Below are positions 19,423 through 28,760 of a stretch of DNA of 64,000 nt, one piece after another. Source of the stretch: Methanothermococcus okinawensis IH1 (GTDB taxonomy: Archaea > AGJL01 > Methanococci > Methanococcales > Methanococcaceae). The position numbers and the translations under genes were made by a program. Location: contig NC_015636.1 in NCBI RefSeq assembly GCF_000179575.2, positions 496,001-560,000 of the forward strand, given 5' to 3'. The notes beneath the pieces are model-generated. The model was not told the DNA's origin. It worked only from the letters and a program-made list of their open reading frames with translations, and did no database searches. The stretch's first letter is position 1. Each line of letters opens with the position of its first letter.

Positions 19423-19931
19423 ACATACGCCATATTCAAAAAAAGAATAAAAATATCCCACTTAATGAACTAACTAATGAACTAACTGATAAAATCATAA
19501 AACTAAACACTATGGTAGAAAATTATGATGATTTTAAAAAATACCTAAAAACACCTCAGCAGGAATATGTAGAAACTACTGTGTTTTATAATATCGTTTT
19601 TAATAATAGATTTTTAGGATATTCTGAATTTAAAGAACATATAAAACCAGAAAACTATATTCTTGGACTTTGTGATGTTATAGGGGAATTAAGAAGGATT
19701 ATTTTGGAATCTATTAAAAATGACTGTGTTGAAGATGCTAAAAAATATTATGAATTCATGGAAAATATATATGGGTTTATAATGCAATTTGACTATTACC
19801 ATGTAATAGATGATTTAAGAAGAAAACAGGATGTATCTCGAAATTTATTGGAAAAAACCAATAGTGATTTAGTTAATTTTATTGAAAATTTGAAATTAAG
19901 AAACGAAATTAAGAGATTAAAAATGAAATAG
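19419..19931 (+). CDS. Translin-family protein, main part (frameshifted gene)
   Basis: These 170 residues carry the core of an archaeal translin/TRAX-like helical protein, a single-stranded nucleic acid binder often labelled haloacid dehalogenase in older annotation. Diagnostic segments are PQQEYVETTVFYNIVF, ENYILGLCDVIGELRR and DDLRRKQDVSRNLLEKTNSDLV. The true N-terminus lies in the overlapping frame at 19324. The ATG at 19419 overlaps the upstream TGA and has no ribosome binding site of its own, so translation would need re-initiation or a -1 shift. The conserved core is otherwise intact, which argues against old decay. Confidence 0.78.
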   Translation: MNIRHIQKKNKNIPLNELTNELTDKIIKLNTMVENYDDFKKYLKTPQQEYVETTVFYNIVFNNRFLGYSEFKEHIKPENYILGLCDVIGELRRIILESIKNDCVEDAKKYYEFMENIYGFIMQFDYYHVIDDLRRKQDVSRNLLEKTNSDLVNFIENLKLRNEIKRLKMK

Positions 19932-20019
19932 TAATAATCAATAAATAAAAATGTATATAACTACATAAACCTAAAATAATGTATATAAATACATAAATAT
20001 TTATTTCCAAAATAAAAAG

Positions 20020-20094
20020 TAGGGCAGCGGGGATTCGAACCCCGGACCACTCGGTTATCAGCCGAGCACTCTAACCAGGCTGAGCCACTGCCCT
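20020..20094 (-). tRNA. tRNA-Ile (anticodon GAT)
   Basis: On the minus strand the acceptor stem AGGGCAG pairs with CTGCCCT. The D arm is GCTC-GAGT. The anticodon stem CTCGG/CCGAG closes loop CTGATAA with anticodon GAT, and the T arm CGGGG-TTCGAAT-CCCCG follows. There is no intron. CCA is not fully encoded. Box A-like TTTATATACTA lies upstream on the minus strand (plus 20144-20154). The stems are almost entirely G-C, as in thermophiles. Confidence 0.96.
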
Positions 20095-20309
20095 ACAAAA
20101 CTAATTTTACCGATTAAGAACGCAAAATGAAATAAGTTATTTTAGTATATAAAGTTTTCTATAATCCAAAAATCTAAATTTAATTAGTTATCATATTTTT
20201 AAGATAATTCATTTATAATCCGTAGAATGTGAGCTCCTATTAACCCCCAAAAATGCGAGCTCTCCAAAAAATAGAAAAAGTTAAATATCTCAATGAAACA
20301 GGTATAATT

Positions 20310-20924
20310 ATGAAACTAACAGAAAAAAGAATTGGAATAATATGTATTGGAGCAGTTCTGATAGGGATTATATTTTTACATTTTTATGAGCTCACACCAA
20401 AAACTGAAAAGATAGCGGATATCAAAGAGGGGGATTATGTTAAAATCGTGGGGGTTATTCAAGATATGAAAGTAGTGAGAGATGATTGCAGATATATCCA
20501 AAAAATTAAATATATAAAAATAAGAGATGATTCTGGTGGAGATTTAAGAATATATGCGTTTAAGGATGTTAATAATGATTTAACCAATTATATCAAAAGC
20601 ACAAACCCTACAATAAAAGAAGGAGACATTGTTGAGGTAATAGGTACGATTAAAGTATATAACGGCATTTATGAAATAATTTTGGATGATGCATCCAATT
20701 TTAAATTGATTGAAAAGAAAAATTTCGAAAGGGATATATATCTATCCCCTAACCCAACTAATATTTACGCTTCAAAATATGGAAAAACATATCATACATC
20801 TAAAAATTGTCCGTATGGTAAGAAAATAAAGGATAAAAATAAGATTTACTTCTATTCTGAGGAGGATGCAAAGGCACTGGGTTATAAAAAATGTAAATGG
20901 TGTAATGATGCCTCAAATAATTAA
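20310..20924 (+). CDS. Membrane-anchored OB-fold protein with Ada-type zinc-site tail
   Basis: This 204-residue protein has an N-terminal membrane anchor (IGIICIGAVLIGIIFLHF). A beta-rich domain (about 35-140) resembles an OB-fold (YVKIVGVIQDMKV, IKIRDDSGGDLRIYAF, GDIVEVIGTIKVYNGIYEIIL). The C-terminal cysteine motif YHTSKNCPYGKKI and ALGYKKCKWCN resembles the small metal-binding domain also found in Ada and some secreted nucleases. It would face the outside of the cell. A nucleic-acid or sugar ligand is possible (inference). ATG 20310 is preferred over the frame's earlier start at 20253 because it leads directly into the anchor. The 3' end overlaps the permease gene by 17 nt. Confidence 0.6.
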   Translation: MKLTEKRIGIICIGAVLIGIIFLHFYELTPKTEKIADIKEGDYVKIVGVIQDMKVVRDDCRYIQKIKYIKIRDDSGGDLRIYAFKDVNNDLTNYIKSTNPTIKEGDIVEVIGTIKVYNGIYEIILDDASNFKLIEKKNFERDIYLSPNPTNIYASKYGKTYHTSKNCPYGKKIKDKNKIYFYSEEDAKALGYKKCKWCNDASNN

Positions 20925-21279
20925 CTTATTTAATTTACTTTTTTTGTTTTTAGGGTGTATTTGCGGAACCTTTACAGGATTGCTACCAGGTATCCATCCA
21001 AATACTGTTATACCAATTTCAATTATGGTGATATATCCCTATGTTGGCTCTTCAAATTTTGTATGTTTTTTAATTGGTATGGTAATCACCCATTATTTTA
21101 TAAACTATATACCTTCGGCATTTATTGGTGTTCCAGATGATGAAACCGCTGTTTCTGTCATTCCACTGCATAATTTAACATTAAAAGGATACGGACATGA
21201 GGGGGTAATGTTATGCGGTTTTGGAGGATTTATGGGCATAATTATTTCATTGATTATATTGTTTTATTACTATCTCTAA
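20908..21279 (+). CDS. TctA-like permease, N-terminal part (frameshifted gene)
   Basis: This frame encodes the first part of a DUF112/TctA-family membrane protein (COG1784 type). It has the characteristic GTFTGLLPGIHPNTVIPI segment and FIGVPDDETAVSVIP, and ends in a hydrophobic segment at a TAA. The continuation of the family (SLNLDLHGAFQSFRPSIPY onward) lies in the -1 frame. One extra T in the run near 21264-21267 would restore a single 403-residue protein. Start ATG 20908 has GGTG 5 nt upstream and lies inside the end of the previous gene, suggesting translational coupling. The transported substrate is unknown. Confidence 0.7.
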   Translation: MPQIINLFNLLFLFLGCICGTFTGLLPGIHPNTVIPISIMVIYPYVGSSNFVCFLIGMVITHYFINYIPSAFIGVPDDETAVSVIPLHNLTLKGYGHEGVMLCGFGGFMGIIISLIILFYYYL

Positions 21280-22118
21280 ACTTAGATTTACATGGGGCAT
21301 TTCAATCGTTTAGACCATCCATTCCTTATGCGTTAATTTCATTATTATTTATATCAATTATTCTTTCAAAAAACCGATTTTGGACTATTGTTATTGTGAT
21401 TTTATCAGGTCTTTTTGGTATAGAGGTCTTGTATAATCATTCCCCTGTTAGTTATATATTGACTGCAATATTTACAGGAATGTTTGGCGTTCCCTTACTG
21501 TTGGAAAACTTAAAAACCGATAAACTAAACCATCAAATCATTACATTTCCTGATTTAGACATATCTCTTCTAAAATCTTCTTTTGCTGGAACCATTGGTG
21601 GATTTTTGAGAATATTTTTACCCGCTATTGGCGGAGCTCAGATAAATTTCTTTTTAAGTAAATTGATAAGAGAGGATGATATAAAAAACTTCTTAGTGTC
21701 TCAGGGAGCCATAACACTTTCAAACGAGGTTTTTTCTATATTGGCACTTTTATTAATAGGCCATGGAAGAAGTGGAACAGCTGTGGCAATAAAAAATCTA
21801 TCAATTGATTTAAATTTTAATATCGTTATTTACATGTTAATAGTGGCTGGATTGGGATATGCTATGCTGTGTTTTATATCAAAACATTTTTTGAGATATA
21901 TATCATATATCAACTATGGAAAAATTTCATTTTATTTAATCATCTTTTGTAGTGCTGTTGTTTTTATGTTGGGATATTTTTCAAATTATTTATTATATTA
22001 TATCTTAGTATATGCAATAGCGGCATGTTTGGGAGTGTCATGCGTAAAATTTAAAGTAAATATGTCATATATGATGAGTGTTCTTATATTCCCAACAATT
22101 TTATATTATATTTGTTAA
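21213..22118 (+). CDS. TctA-like permease, C-terminal part (frameshifted gene)
   Basis: The frame is open from 21213, but only the part from about 21265 (LLLSLNLDLHGAFQSFRP) belongs to the family; the first residues (MRFWRIYGHNY) are out-of-frame readings of the upstream part. The rest has about eight membrane helices and the family-typical GTIGGFLRIFLPAIGGAQINFFLSKLI segment. No ribosome binding site supports an independent start. The gene is intact apart from the single -1 shift, so it may be a recent mutation, a sequencing error or a recoding site. Confidence 0.7.
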   Translation: MRFWRIYGHNYFIDYIVLLLSLNLDLHGAFQSFRPSIPYALISLLFISIILSKNRFWTIVIVILSGLFGIEVLYNHSPVSYILTAIFTGMFGVPLLLENLKTDKLNHQIITFPDLDISLLKSSFAGTIGGFLRIFLPAIGGAQINFFLSKLIREDDIKNFLVSQGAITLSNEVFSILALLLIGHGRSGTAVAIKNLSIDLNFNIVIYMLIVAGLGYAMLCFISKHFLRYISYINYGKISFYLIIFCSAVVFMLGYFSNYLLYYILVYAIAACLGVSCVKFKVNMSYMMSVLIFPTILYYIC

Positions 22119-22276
22119 TATCGAAAGTGATAATGTATTTACTTTTTATCAATTTAATAATGTTGATAGTGTATTAATTATAACAATAAATAATAATAAA
22201 ATAAAATGGTAAAATGAATTAAAATAAAAAATACCTATAATAATTACTATAATAATTAATGATGCTAGGTGGAAAT

Positions 22277-23494
22277 ATGGATTTTAAAATAATAGATAAT
22301 GGTGTAATTGCCCCAAAGGGATTCAAAACAAACGGGGTTAAAAAAGGAAAATATGGAGTAGGTATAATATACTCAGAAAAAGATTGTGTGGCTGCTGCAA
22401 CATTTACAACAAATAAAGTTGTGGCACATCCTGTGAATCTATCAAAAGAGATTTTAAAAAATAATAGGAATAAAATAAAAGCAATTGTAGCAAATAGCGG
22501 TAATGCAAATTGTTTTACAAAAAATGGATACTACGATGCAAAAGAAATGATAAAAGAAACTGCAAAACTACTGAATGTTCCTGAAAATAGTGTCTTAGTA
22601 GCATCTACTGGTGTAATTGGAAGGAAAATGCCAATGGATACAATAATAAGTAAAATAAACGAAGCATACAGCAAATTATTAAAAGAAAGTAGTAATTCAA
22701 ATACAGTGAAAGCCATAATGACTACTGACAGATTTCCAAAAACCATTGCAGTGGAATTTGAAGTGAATGGAAAAACTGTAAGGATTGGGGGCATAACAAA
22801 AGGAGCAGGTATGATAGCACCAGATATGCTACATGCAACAATGCTGTGTTTTATTACTACGGATATAGCTATAAACAGTAGTGATTTAACAAAATCCCTT
22901 CAAAATGCAGTGGATAAATCATTTAATAATGCCGTTGTAGATGGGGATACAAGCACCAACGATACAGTGTTTGCTCTTGCAAATGGTGAAAGTGGAGTTA
23001 AATACAGTGAATGTGCCGAGCTCTTTGATAAGGCTTTAACCTATGTATGCACAGAATTGGCTAAAATGATAGTAATGGACGGAGAAGGTAGCACCAAGCT
23101 TATGGAAGTTTGTGTAAAGGGATGTGCTTCAAAGGAAGATGCAGTAAAAGCATCAAAATCTATCGTTAGGTCTTTGCTTGTAAAAACTGCACTTTATGGA
23201 GGTGACCCTAACTGGGGAAGAATCACGGCTGCAGTTGGATACAGTGGCGTAGAGATGGATATGGATAAAATGGATGTGTTAATCTCTAATTTTGATAAAG
23301 AGACCTATCTTGTTAAAGATGGTATCCCTATTGCCGACGAAGGAACAAAAGAGTTAGAACTCGCAGAGGAGATTATGCAAAATGATAAAATAAAAATAGT
23401 TGTTGATTTAAAACTTGGAAATTACGAAAATACATCTTATGGTTGTGATTTAGGACATGATTATGTAAAATTGAATTCAGAATACACCACATAA
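22277..23494 (+). CDS. argJ: Ornithine acetyltransferase / glutamate N-acetyltransferase ArgJ
   Basis: This 405-residue enzyme transfers acetyl from N-acetylornithine to glutamate in the cyclic arginine pathway. The precursor cleaves itself before the catalytic threonine, here T188 in KGAGMIAPDMLHATML. Other family marks are VANSGNANCFT, ASTGVIGRKMP and GGDPNWGRITAAVGYSG. The frame opens at 22259, but AGGTGGAA lies just before ATG 22277. It stands alone, flanked by AT-rich gaps of about 160 and 200 bp. Confidence 0.94.
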   Translation: MDFKIIDNGVIAPKGFKTNGVKKGKYGVGIIYSEKDCVAAATFTTNKVVAHPVNLSKEILKNNRNKIKAIVANSGNANCFTKNGYYDAKEMIKETAKLLNVPENSVLVASTGVIGRKMPMDTIISKINEAYSKLLKESSNSNTVKAIMTTDRFPKTIAVEFEVNGKTVRIGGITKGAGMIAPDMLHATMLCFITTDIAINSSDLTKSLQNAVDKSFNNAVVDGDTSTNDTVFALANGESGVKYSECAELFDKALTYVCTELAKMIVMDGEGSTKLMEVCVKGCASKEDAVKASKSIVRSLLVKTALYGGDPNWGRITAAVGYSGVEMDMDKMDVLISNFDKETYLVKDGIPIADEGTKELELAEEIMQNDKIKIVVDLKLGNYENTSYGCDLGHDYVKLNSEYTT

Positions 23495-23694
23495 TTCTTT
23501 ATGTAATTCTTTATTTTATTTAGTTTATTATTTTATGGTTTAATTCATAAATTTAATTATGTATTTTTTACATTTTTTTAATTATTACTTTTCTTTCTTT
23601 ACATTTATGAAATTACATATTTAAAATTATATCAATTAACTTTTTTAATAACGTATTACTATCTTATTTTAAAATAATTGACTATGGTGAATTT

Positions 23695-24354
23695 ATGATA
23701 ATTTTTGGATTACTTGGTAAAACAGGATGCGGAAAAACGGAAATTTTGCAAAAGTTAAAGCAATATCATCCTGTTGTAGATATTGAAGAGTGTGGAAATA
23801 CAAGGGGAAGCGTATTAGGTGATTTATACCATCTAAAACAGCACTCCCAGGAAAAATTTGAAAAACTATTAAAGAAACAGCATAAAAAAGCGGAAAAAAA
23901 GGGCTACTGTATCGTAGAATTTGAAGGGAGAAAAATAGGAGGAACTGAAAAATTAAGTGTTCCTGAACCATATTCCGACCTGAAAAATTATAATTACAAT
24001 ATATTGATAGAATGCCCCTATGAATGCCAAATACAGCGACTTTTAACATATTATGTTCCAAAAAACAGTGAAGAAAAGGAAATACTCATTTCAAAGTTTA
24101 AAATGCTTAAAACAATATTTAAAAAACCTGAAAGAGTGAAAATCATAGGCGATATAATAAAATTAATTGAAGAGGACGATTATTATAATGCTGCAATCCT
24201 TATTGAGGAAAAATTATACCGAGAATCTTATATGCGTTCTATAAAAAAGGTTAAACCTGATTTAGTAGTTTATAATGAAGACCTTGATAAATCCGTTGAA
24301 ATAATAAACGATTTTATAAATAAGAAATTAAAGGAGAACAATATTATCAAATAA
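23695..24354 (+). CDS. tRNA 2-selenouridine synthase, P-loop subunit (bipartite SelU, C-terminal half)
   Basis: This 219-residue protein corresponds to the C-terminal P-loop half of bacterial SelU/MnmH. The nucleotide site GLLGKTGCGKTE is at 5-16. The TRGSVLGDLYH and VEFEGRKIGG segments are typical of the MnmH kinase-like half. In Methanococcales SelU is encoded by two genes, and the bipartite enzyme was shown to replace sulfur with selenium at U34 of tRNA (established knowledge). The rhodanese subunit follows 27 nt downstream, so gene order is the reverse of the bacterial fusion. Start ATG 23695 has a GGTGAA site. Confidence 0.85.
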   Translation: MIIFGLLGKTGCGKTEILQKLKQYHPVVDIEECGNTRGSVLGDLYHLKQHSQEKFEKLLKKQHKKAEKKGYCIVEFEGRKIGGTEKLSVPEPYSDLKNYNYNILIECPYECQIQRLLTYYVPKNSEEKEILISKFKMLKTIFKKPERVKIIGDIIKLIEEDDYYNAAILIEEKLYRESYMRSIKKVKPDLVVYNEDLDKSVEIINDFINKKLKENNIIK

Positions 24355-24381
24355 ATTTAAATATATAATAAAAGGGATATA

Positions 24382-25032
24382 ATGGATGAAGAAATACTTT
24401 CAAGACTATTAACATTTAAAAATAATGTAATATTGGCAATACGATTAAAAGATGGAAAAAAAATGATAACCGATGGAAAAAAAATACTCGCTGGAAAAAT
24501 AAGTGGTGAGCTCGCATCATTTATTTTGAATTATTCAAAAGATATTGAAGCACCAACTGTTGTAGAACATGAAGATGAGCTCCTATATTTTGAACCTATC
24601 GATATTAAAAAATATTTGAATTCCATAGGAAAAGAGCTTATAGATGAACTTATAACAATTTCAGAACTTGAAGAGATGGATAAAGATAATATTATAATTG
24701 TAGATGCAAGAGCTCCGAGGGAGTATGCCCAACAAACAATACCAAATGCTATAAATATCCCCTTATTTTTAGACGATGAACACGAATTAATAGGAAAAAC
24801 TTACAAAAAAGAAGGAAAAGATAAAGCCATAAAACTTGCATCGGATATTATTGGAGAAGGAATAAAAAGAATAACTAAAACAGCAGTTAATCTTGATAGG
24901 AACAAGACAATTGTTGTATTCTGTGCAAGGGGCGGTATGAGAAGTCAAGCCATTGCCACAATCTTAAAATTAATGGGTTTTAAAGTAAAAAGATTGATTG
25001 GTGGATTTAAAAGTTATAGGGCAAATAAATAA
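24382..25032 (+). CDS. tRNA 2-selenouridine synthase, rhodanese subunit (bipartite SelU)
   Basis: This 216-residue protein has an N-terminal domain of about 90 residues, then a rhodanese domain (about 92-216) with [22 protein letters not shown] and the catalytic C181 in [13 protein letters not shown]. This is the selenium- or sulfur-carrying half of SelU. The N-terminal domain is not part of bacterial MnmH and I do not recognise it. Its last 63 nt overlap the 3' end of the convergent tsaC gene. Together with the P-loop partner it indicates a selenium-using methanogen. Confidence 0.85.
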   Translation: MDEEILSRLLTFKNNVILAIRLKDGKKMITDGKKILAGKISGELASFILNYSKDIEAPTVVEHEDELLYFEPIDIKKYLNSIGKELIDELITISELEEMDKDNIIIVDARAPREYAQQTIPNAINIPLFLDDEHELIGKTYKKEGKDKAIKLASDIIGEGIKRITKTAVNLDRNKTIVVFCARGGMRSQAIATILKLMGFKVKRLIGGFKSYRANK

Positions 25033-25680
25033 AAATATGACATTACCTAATTTTTTAATTTTATCAAAAGGTATTGCCCCTTCTCGTATGAGCTCTATAT
25101 TATCATTTAATATCTTAATTATTGTAGATGGGGTTTTATATTTACATACGCCAGTATCAATTATTAAATCCACATTTTTCCTTAATTCATCACTTATCTC
25201 CTTAACAGAGGTTGGTGGTTTTTCTCCACTTAAATTTGCACTGGTTGCAGTTAATGGAACTATCGACAATTCCCTAATTATTTCGCTATCTGGAATCCTT
25301 ATTCCAATATAATCCTTTGAAACGATATTTGGTATTGTATCCTTTTTCTTTAATATTATAGTCAGAGCTCCGGGTAAAAATTTATCGATTATTTTTTTGG
25401 AGATTTCATTTACATAGGCATATTTTTCAATATCTTCCTTATCCTTTAAAAATATTGAAATTGGTTTATTTAAATCCCTTTTTTTCAGTTTATAAACCTT
25501 TTTAACTGCATTTTCGTCCAGTACATTTGCACACAGTCCGTAAAGAGTATCTGTTCCGCAAATAATTATTTTTCCTTCCAATATCATTTTTTTAATTTTC
25601 TCTATCTCTTTTTTTGTTTTTTCATTTTCCATATTATTTTCTTTCAATTCATTTAATTCATTTAATTTTAGTATCTTCAT
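24970..25680 (-). CDS. Threonylcarbamoyl-AMP synthase (TsaC/YrdC/Sua5 family)
   Basis: This 236-residue enzyme makes threonylcarbamoyl-adenylate from threonine, bicarbonate and ATP, the first step of t6A37 tRNA modification. The YrdC signatures are present: [46 protein letters not shown] and [14 protein letters not shown]. The C-terminal Sua5 domain is absent, so it is the short form. The last 25 residues ([13 protein letters not shown] onward) are hydrophobic and odd, and their codons overlap the convergent SelU gene by 63 nt. It follows the nucleoside phosphorylase by 4 nt, with GTGATG as ribosome binding site. Confidence 0.88.
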   Translation of the reverse strand: MKILKLNELNELKENNMENEKTKKEIEKIKKMILEGKIIICGTDTLYGLCANVLDENAVKKVYKLKKRDLNKPISIFLKDKEDIEKYAYVNEISKKIIDKFLPGALTIILKKKDTIPNIVSKDYIGIRIPDSEIIRELSIVPLTATSANLSGEKPPTSVKEISDELRKNVDLIIDTGVCKYKTPSTIIKILNDNIELIREGAIPFDKIKKLGNVIFLFICPITFKSTNQSFYFKTH

Positions 25681-25684
25681 AACA

Positions 25685-26446
25685 TCACTTGATTACGGCG
25701 TCTTTTAAAGCATCACTACAAGCACAGGTTTTTTCATAATTGCAGTGCATAATATCCTCAACTATTTTTAAAATTTTCTCTTCCATTTCCTTTATTGTAT
25801 CAAAAACCTCACTAACTGTTAGTTTGTGCTTGGATATGCCTGTGCAGTAATTCGATACTGAACATAATGAGGCATAACACATTCCGAGCTCCCTTGCAAG
25901 AATAACCTCTGGGTATCCCGTCATCCCAACAACATCTCCAACAGTTTTATAAAAGTTTATTTCTGCCTTTGTTTCAAACCTCGGTCCTTCTGTGCATACA
26001 TAAACTCCTTCACTGTATTCATAGCTTCTTTTGTTTAGTACATCTTTTAAAATATAAGTCATTTCTGGACAATAAGGTTCTGAAACATCTATATGAACCA
26101 CCACGCCATCCTCTCCGTCGTAAAATGTGCATTCCCTCATCTTTGTAAATTCTATAAAATCGTTTGGAACAAAAAATGTTCCTGGTTTTATATGCTCCTT
26201 CAATGAACCAACAGAATTTATTGCCAAAATTCTATCAACACCGAGCTCCTTTAATGCATATATGTTAGCTCTATAATTTATCCTGTGTGGTGGGGTGTTA
26301 TGTTTTAATCCATGCCTAAAAAGTAAAACTATATCATTTTCATTATCTATTAAAACCTTCGATTTTCCGTATTTTGTGTTTATTATTTTCTCTTCACCTT
26401 TATTTAGTATGGATGATACCCCAGTTCCTCCGATTATCCCTATCAA
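25685..26446 (-). CDS. 5'-methylthioinosine / purine nucleoside phosphorylase
   Basis: This 253-residue member of the MTAP/PNP family cleaves purine nucleosides with phosphate. The family motifs are GIIGGTGVSS, FRHGLKHNTPPHRINYRAN and CTEGPRFETKAEI. The M. jannaschii orthologue (MJ0060) prefers methylthioinosine and acts in recycling S-adenosylmethionine products (established knowledge). The start is TTG at 26446 behind GGTGAT. A cysteine-bearing tail (HCNYEKTCACSD) extends the C-terminus. It forms an operon with tsaC. Confidence 0.87.
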   Translation of the reverse strand: MIGIIGGTGVSSILNKGEEKIINTKYGKSKVLIDNENDIVLLFRHGLKHNTPPHRINYRANIYALKELGVDRILAINSVGSLKEHIKPGTFFVPNDFIEFTKMRECTFYDGEDGVVVHIDVSEPYCPEMTYILKDVLNKRSYEYSEGVYVCTEGPRFETKAEINFYKTVGDVVGMTGYPEVILARELGMCYASLCSVSNYCTGISKHKLTVSEVFDTIKEMEEKILKIVEDIMHCNYEKTCACSDALKDAVIK

Positions 26447-27013
26447 AATATCACCTTTTATTTATTTACTTTAAGAGTTGTAAAAAATATATTTTATAAC
26501 TTATTATAATACTAATTATAACTTTATACTAAAAAATATTACTATAAAAAATTTATATATTGTAATTTACATTTTCTTTAAAACATTAATTAGAATGACA
26601 TATGATAAAAAAACTACATTAAAAAAAGTAAAAATAGATAAGAAAATCTTTTATTTTTTATTTTAAACTATTATTAAGTTTTTAAATTTTATATATTACC
26701 CCAAATGAAAAAAATTAAACTTAAAAGATAAAAAATATATAAAAAATATTATAAAAAGCAGAAAATAAAAAATTTAAGTTATGATGGTTTATTTAATACG
26801 CTAAATAGATTAAAAGAAGAAATATATTAAAGTATAAAGATTTAATATTGGTATATATAATTTAATAACTTTAAGGTATAATAGTTTATAAAATATGTTT
26901 TCCCATATAAAAATGAAACTCTAAAATTTAATAAATTATATTATGCTTTTAATTTTTAAAAAATTTTTAATATAGTGTTTTATAAATAACTACATAAAAT
27001 TGGTGATGGTTAA
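26447..27013. other. Intergenic region, extremely AT-rich, no gene seen
   Basis: These 567 bp separate divergently transcribed genes. I see no open frame with a ribosome binding site, no tRNA and no GC-rich patch. It must hold the promoters of the phosphorylase and riboflavin operons, but many TATA-like words occur and none can be singled out. Confidence 0.5.
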
Positions 27014-27415
27014 ATGTTAAATAAATTATTTGGTCGTGTAATGTCTGGAAAAGGCGAAGGAAGATATTACATGTCATTATTGCCATACAAAGAAAAATTT
27101 AAAGATATCCTTGGATATGAACCTTATGAAGGCACATTAAATATTAAGCTAAATAAGGCAATTGACTTAAATCGTTTTAATCCGTTGGAAATTGACGATT
27201 TTCGTTATGAAAATAATAAATACTATGGAGTTAAATTAATACCTGTGAAAATATGCACAAAAGATTTTTGTGTAAAAGGTGCTATTGTATATCCAAAAAA
27301 AACCGAACATTCAAATAATATAATAGAAATAATAGCGCCCATTAAATTGAGAAAGTATTTATTTTTAAAAAATAATGATATTGTTATGATTATATTAAAC
27401 GGTGAAAAAAAATGA
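27014..27415 (+). CDS. ribK: CTP-dependent riboflavin kinase
   Basis: This 133-residue archaeal enzyme converts riboflavin to FMN using CTP rather than ATP, as shown for M. jannaschii MJ0056. The motifs [23 protein letters not shown] and [13 protein letters not shown] are diagnostic of the cradle-loop barrel fold. The length is typical of the stand-alone form without the helix-turn-helix domain. Start ATG 27014 follows GGTGATGG. Its stop overlaps the ribB start as ATGA, so the two are translationally coupled. Confidence 0.93.
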   Translation: MLNKLFGRVMSGKGEGRYYMSLLPYKEKFKDILGYEPYEGTLNIKLNKAIDLNRFNPLEIDDFRYENNKYYGVKLIPVKICTKDFCVKGAIVYPKKTEHSNNIIEIIAPIKLRKYLFLKNNDIVMIILNGEKK

Positions 27416-28095
27416 AGAACGACATAGAAAAAGCTATTAATGATTTAAAAAATGGAAAAATGATATTACTTTATGACAGCGATGATAGGGAAGGGGAAAC
27501 TGATATGGTTGTTGCCTCTGAAAAAATTACGCCTGCCCATATAAGAACCATGAGAAAAAATGGCGGTGGATTAATTTGCACAGCAATCCATCCAGATTTT
27601 TGTAAAGCAATGGGTATTCCATTTATGGTGGATGTTTTTGACTACGCCTCAGAAAAGTTCCCAGTATTAAAGGAGCTCTATCCAAATGATATACCTTATG
27701 ATGAAAAATCATCATTCTCTATTACAATAAACCATAGAAAAACCTTCACAGGCATTACAGATAATGACAGGTCATACACTATAAAGAAATTTGCAGAGCT
27801 CTGCAATGAAAAAAGATTTGGTGATTTTGGAAAAGAGTTCAGAGCTCCGGGACATGTTACATTGTTGAGGGCTACCGAAGGACTTGTAAGAAACAGAAGA
27901 GGACATACAGAGATGACAGTTGCACTTGCTGAATTGGCAGGATTAACTCCAATTACCACAATTTGCGAGATGATGGGAGACGATGGATATGCCATGAAAA
28001 AAAGCGAGACTAAAAAATATGCCGAAAAAAATAATTTAGTTCATTTAAGCGGTGAAGAATTAATAAACTACTACTTAGAACATACCGAAAAATAA
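27412..28095 (+). CDS. ribB: 3,4-dihydroxy-2-butanone 4-phosphate synthase
   Basis: This 227-residue enzyme converts ribulose 5-phosphate to dihydroxybutanone phosphate and formate for riboflavin synthesis. Catalytic and metal-binding segments are visible: [31 protein letters not shown] and [16 protein letters not shown]. The fused GTP cyclohydrolase II domain of many bacteria is absent, as normal in archaea. It overlaps ribK by 4 nt and is followed 169 nt later by riboflavin synthase. Confidence 0.94.
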   Translation: MKNDIEKAINDLKNGKMILLYDSDDREGETDMVVASEKITPAHIRTMRKNGGGLICTAIHPDFCKAMGIPFMVDVFDYASEKFPVLKELYPNDIPYDEKSSFSITINHRKTFTGITDNDRSYTIKKFAELCNEKRFGDFGKEFRAPGHVTLLRATEGLVRNRRGHTEMTVALAELAGLTPITTICEMMGDDGYAMKKSETKKYAEKNNLVHLSGEELINYYLEHTEK

Positions 28096-28239
28096 TTTTA
28101 ATAATAAAATAATAATAAGAGATAATAAGCATATGTAAAATTGATATTAAAATTATAAATAAAAATAATAAAATAATGATTATAAGCTATAAAATCTTAT
28201 TATAAATTTCTTCTTATTAATTTTATTTTTATTAATTAA

Positions 28240-28734
<495 letters not shown>

Positions 28735-28760
28735 TATAAAATAATATTATCAATTTTATT

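Noticed and set aside
19324-19480. UGA at 19420 as a selenocysteine codon in the translin gene
   Set aside because: Reading through the TGA in the same frame meets a stop soon and gives no family sequence; the family continues in the -1 frame instead.
19950-19998. Direct repeat ATGTATATAAxTACATAAA after the translin gene
   Set aside because: Two imperfect AT-rich copies next to a tRNA 3' end; no attachment-site or integrase evidence supports a mobile element.
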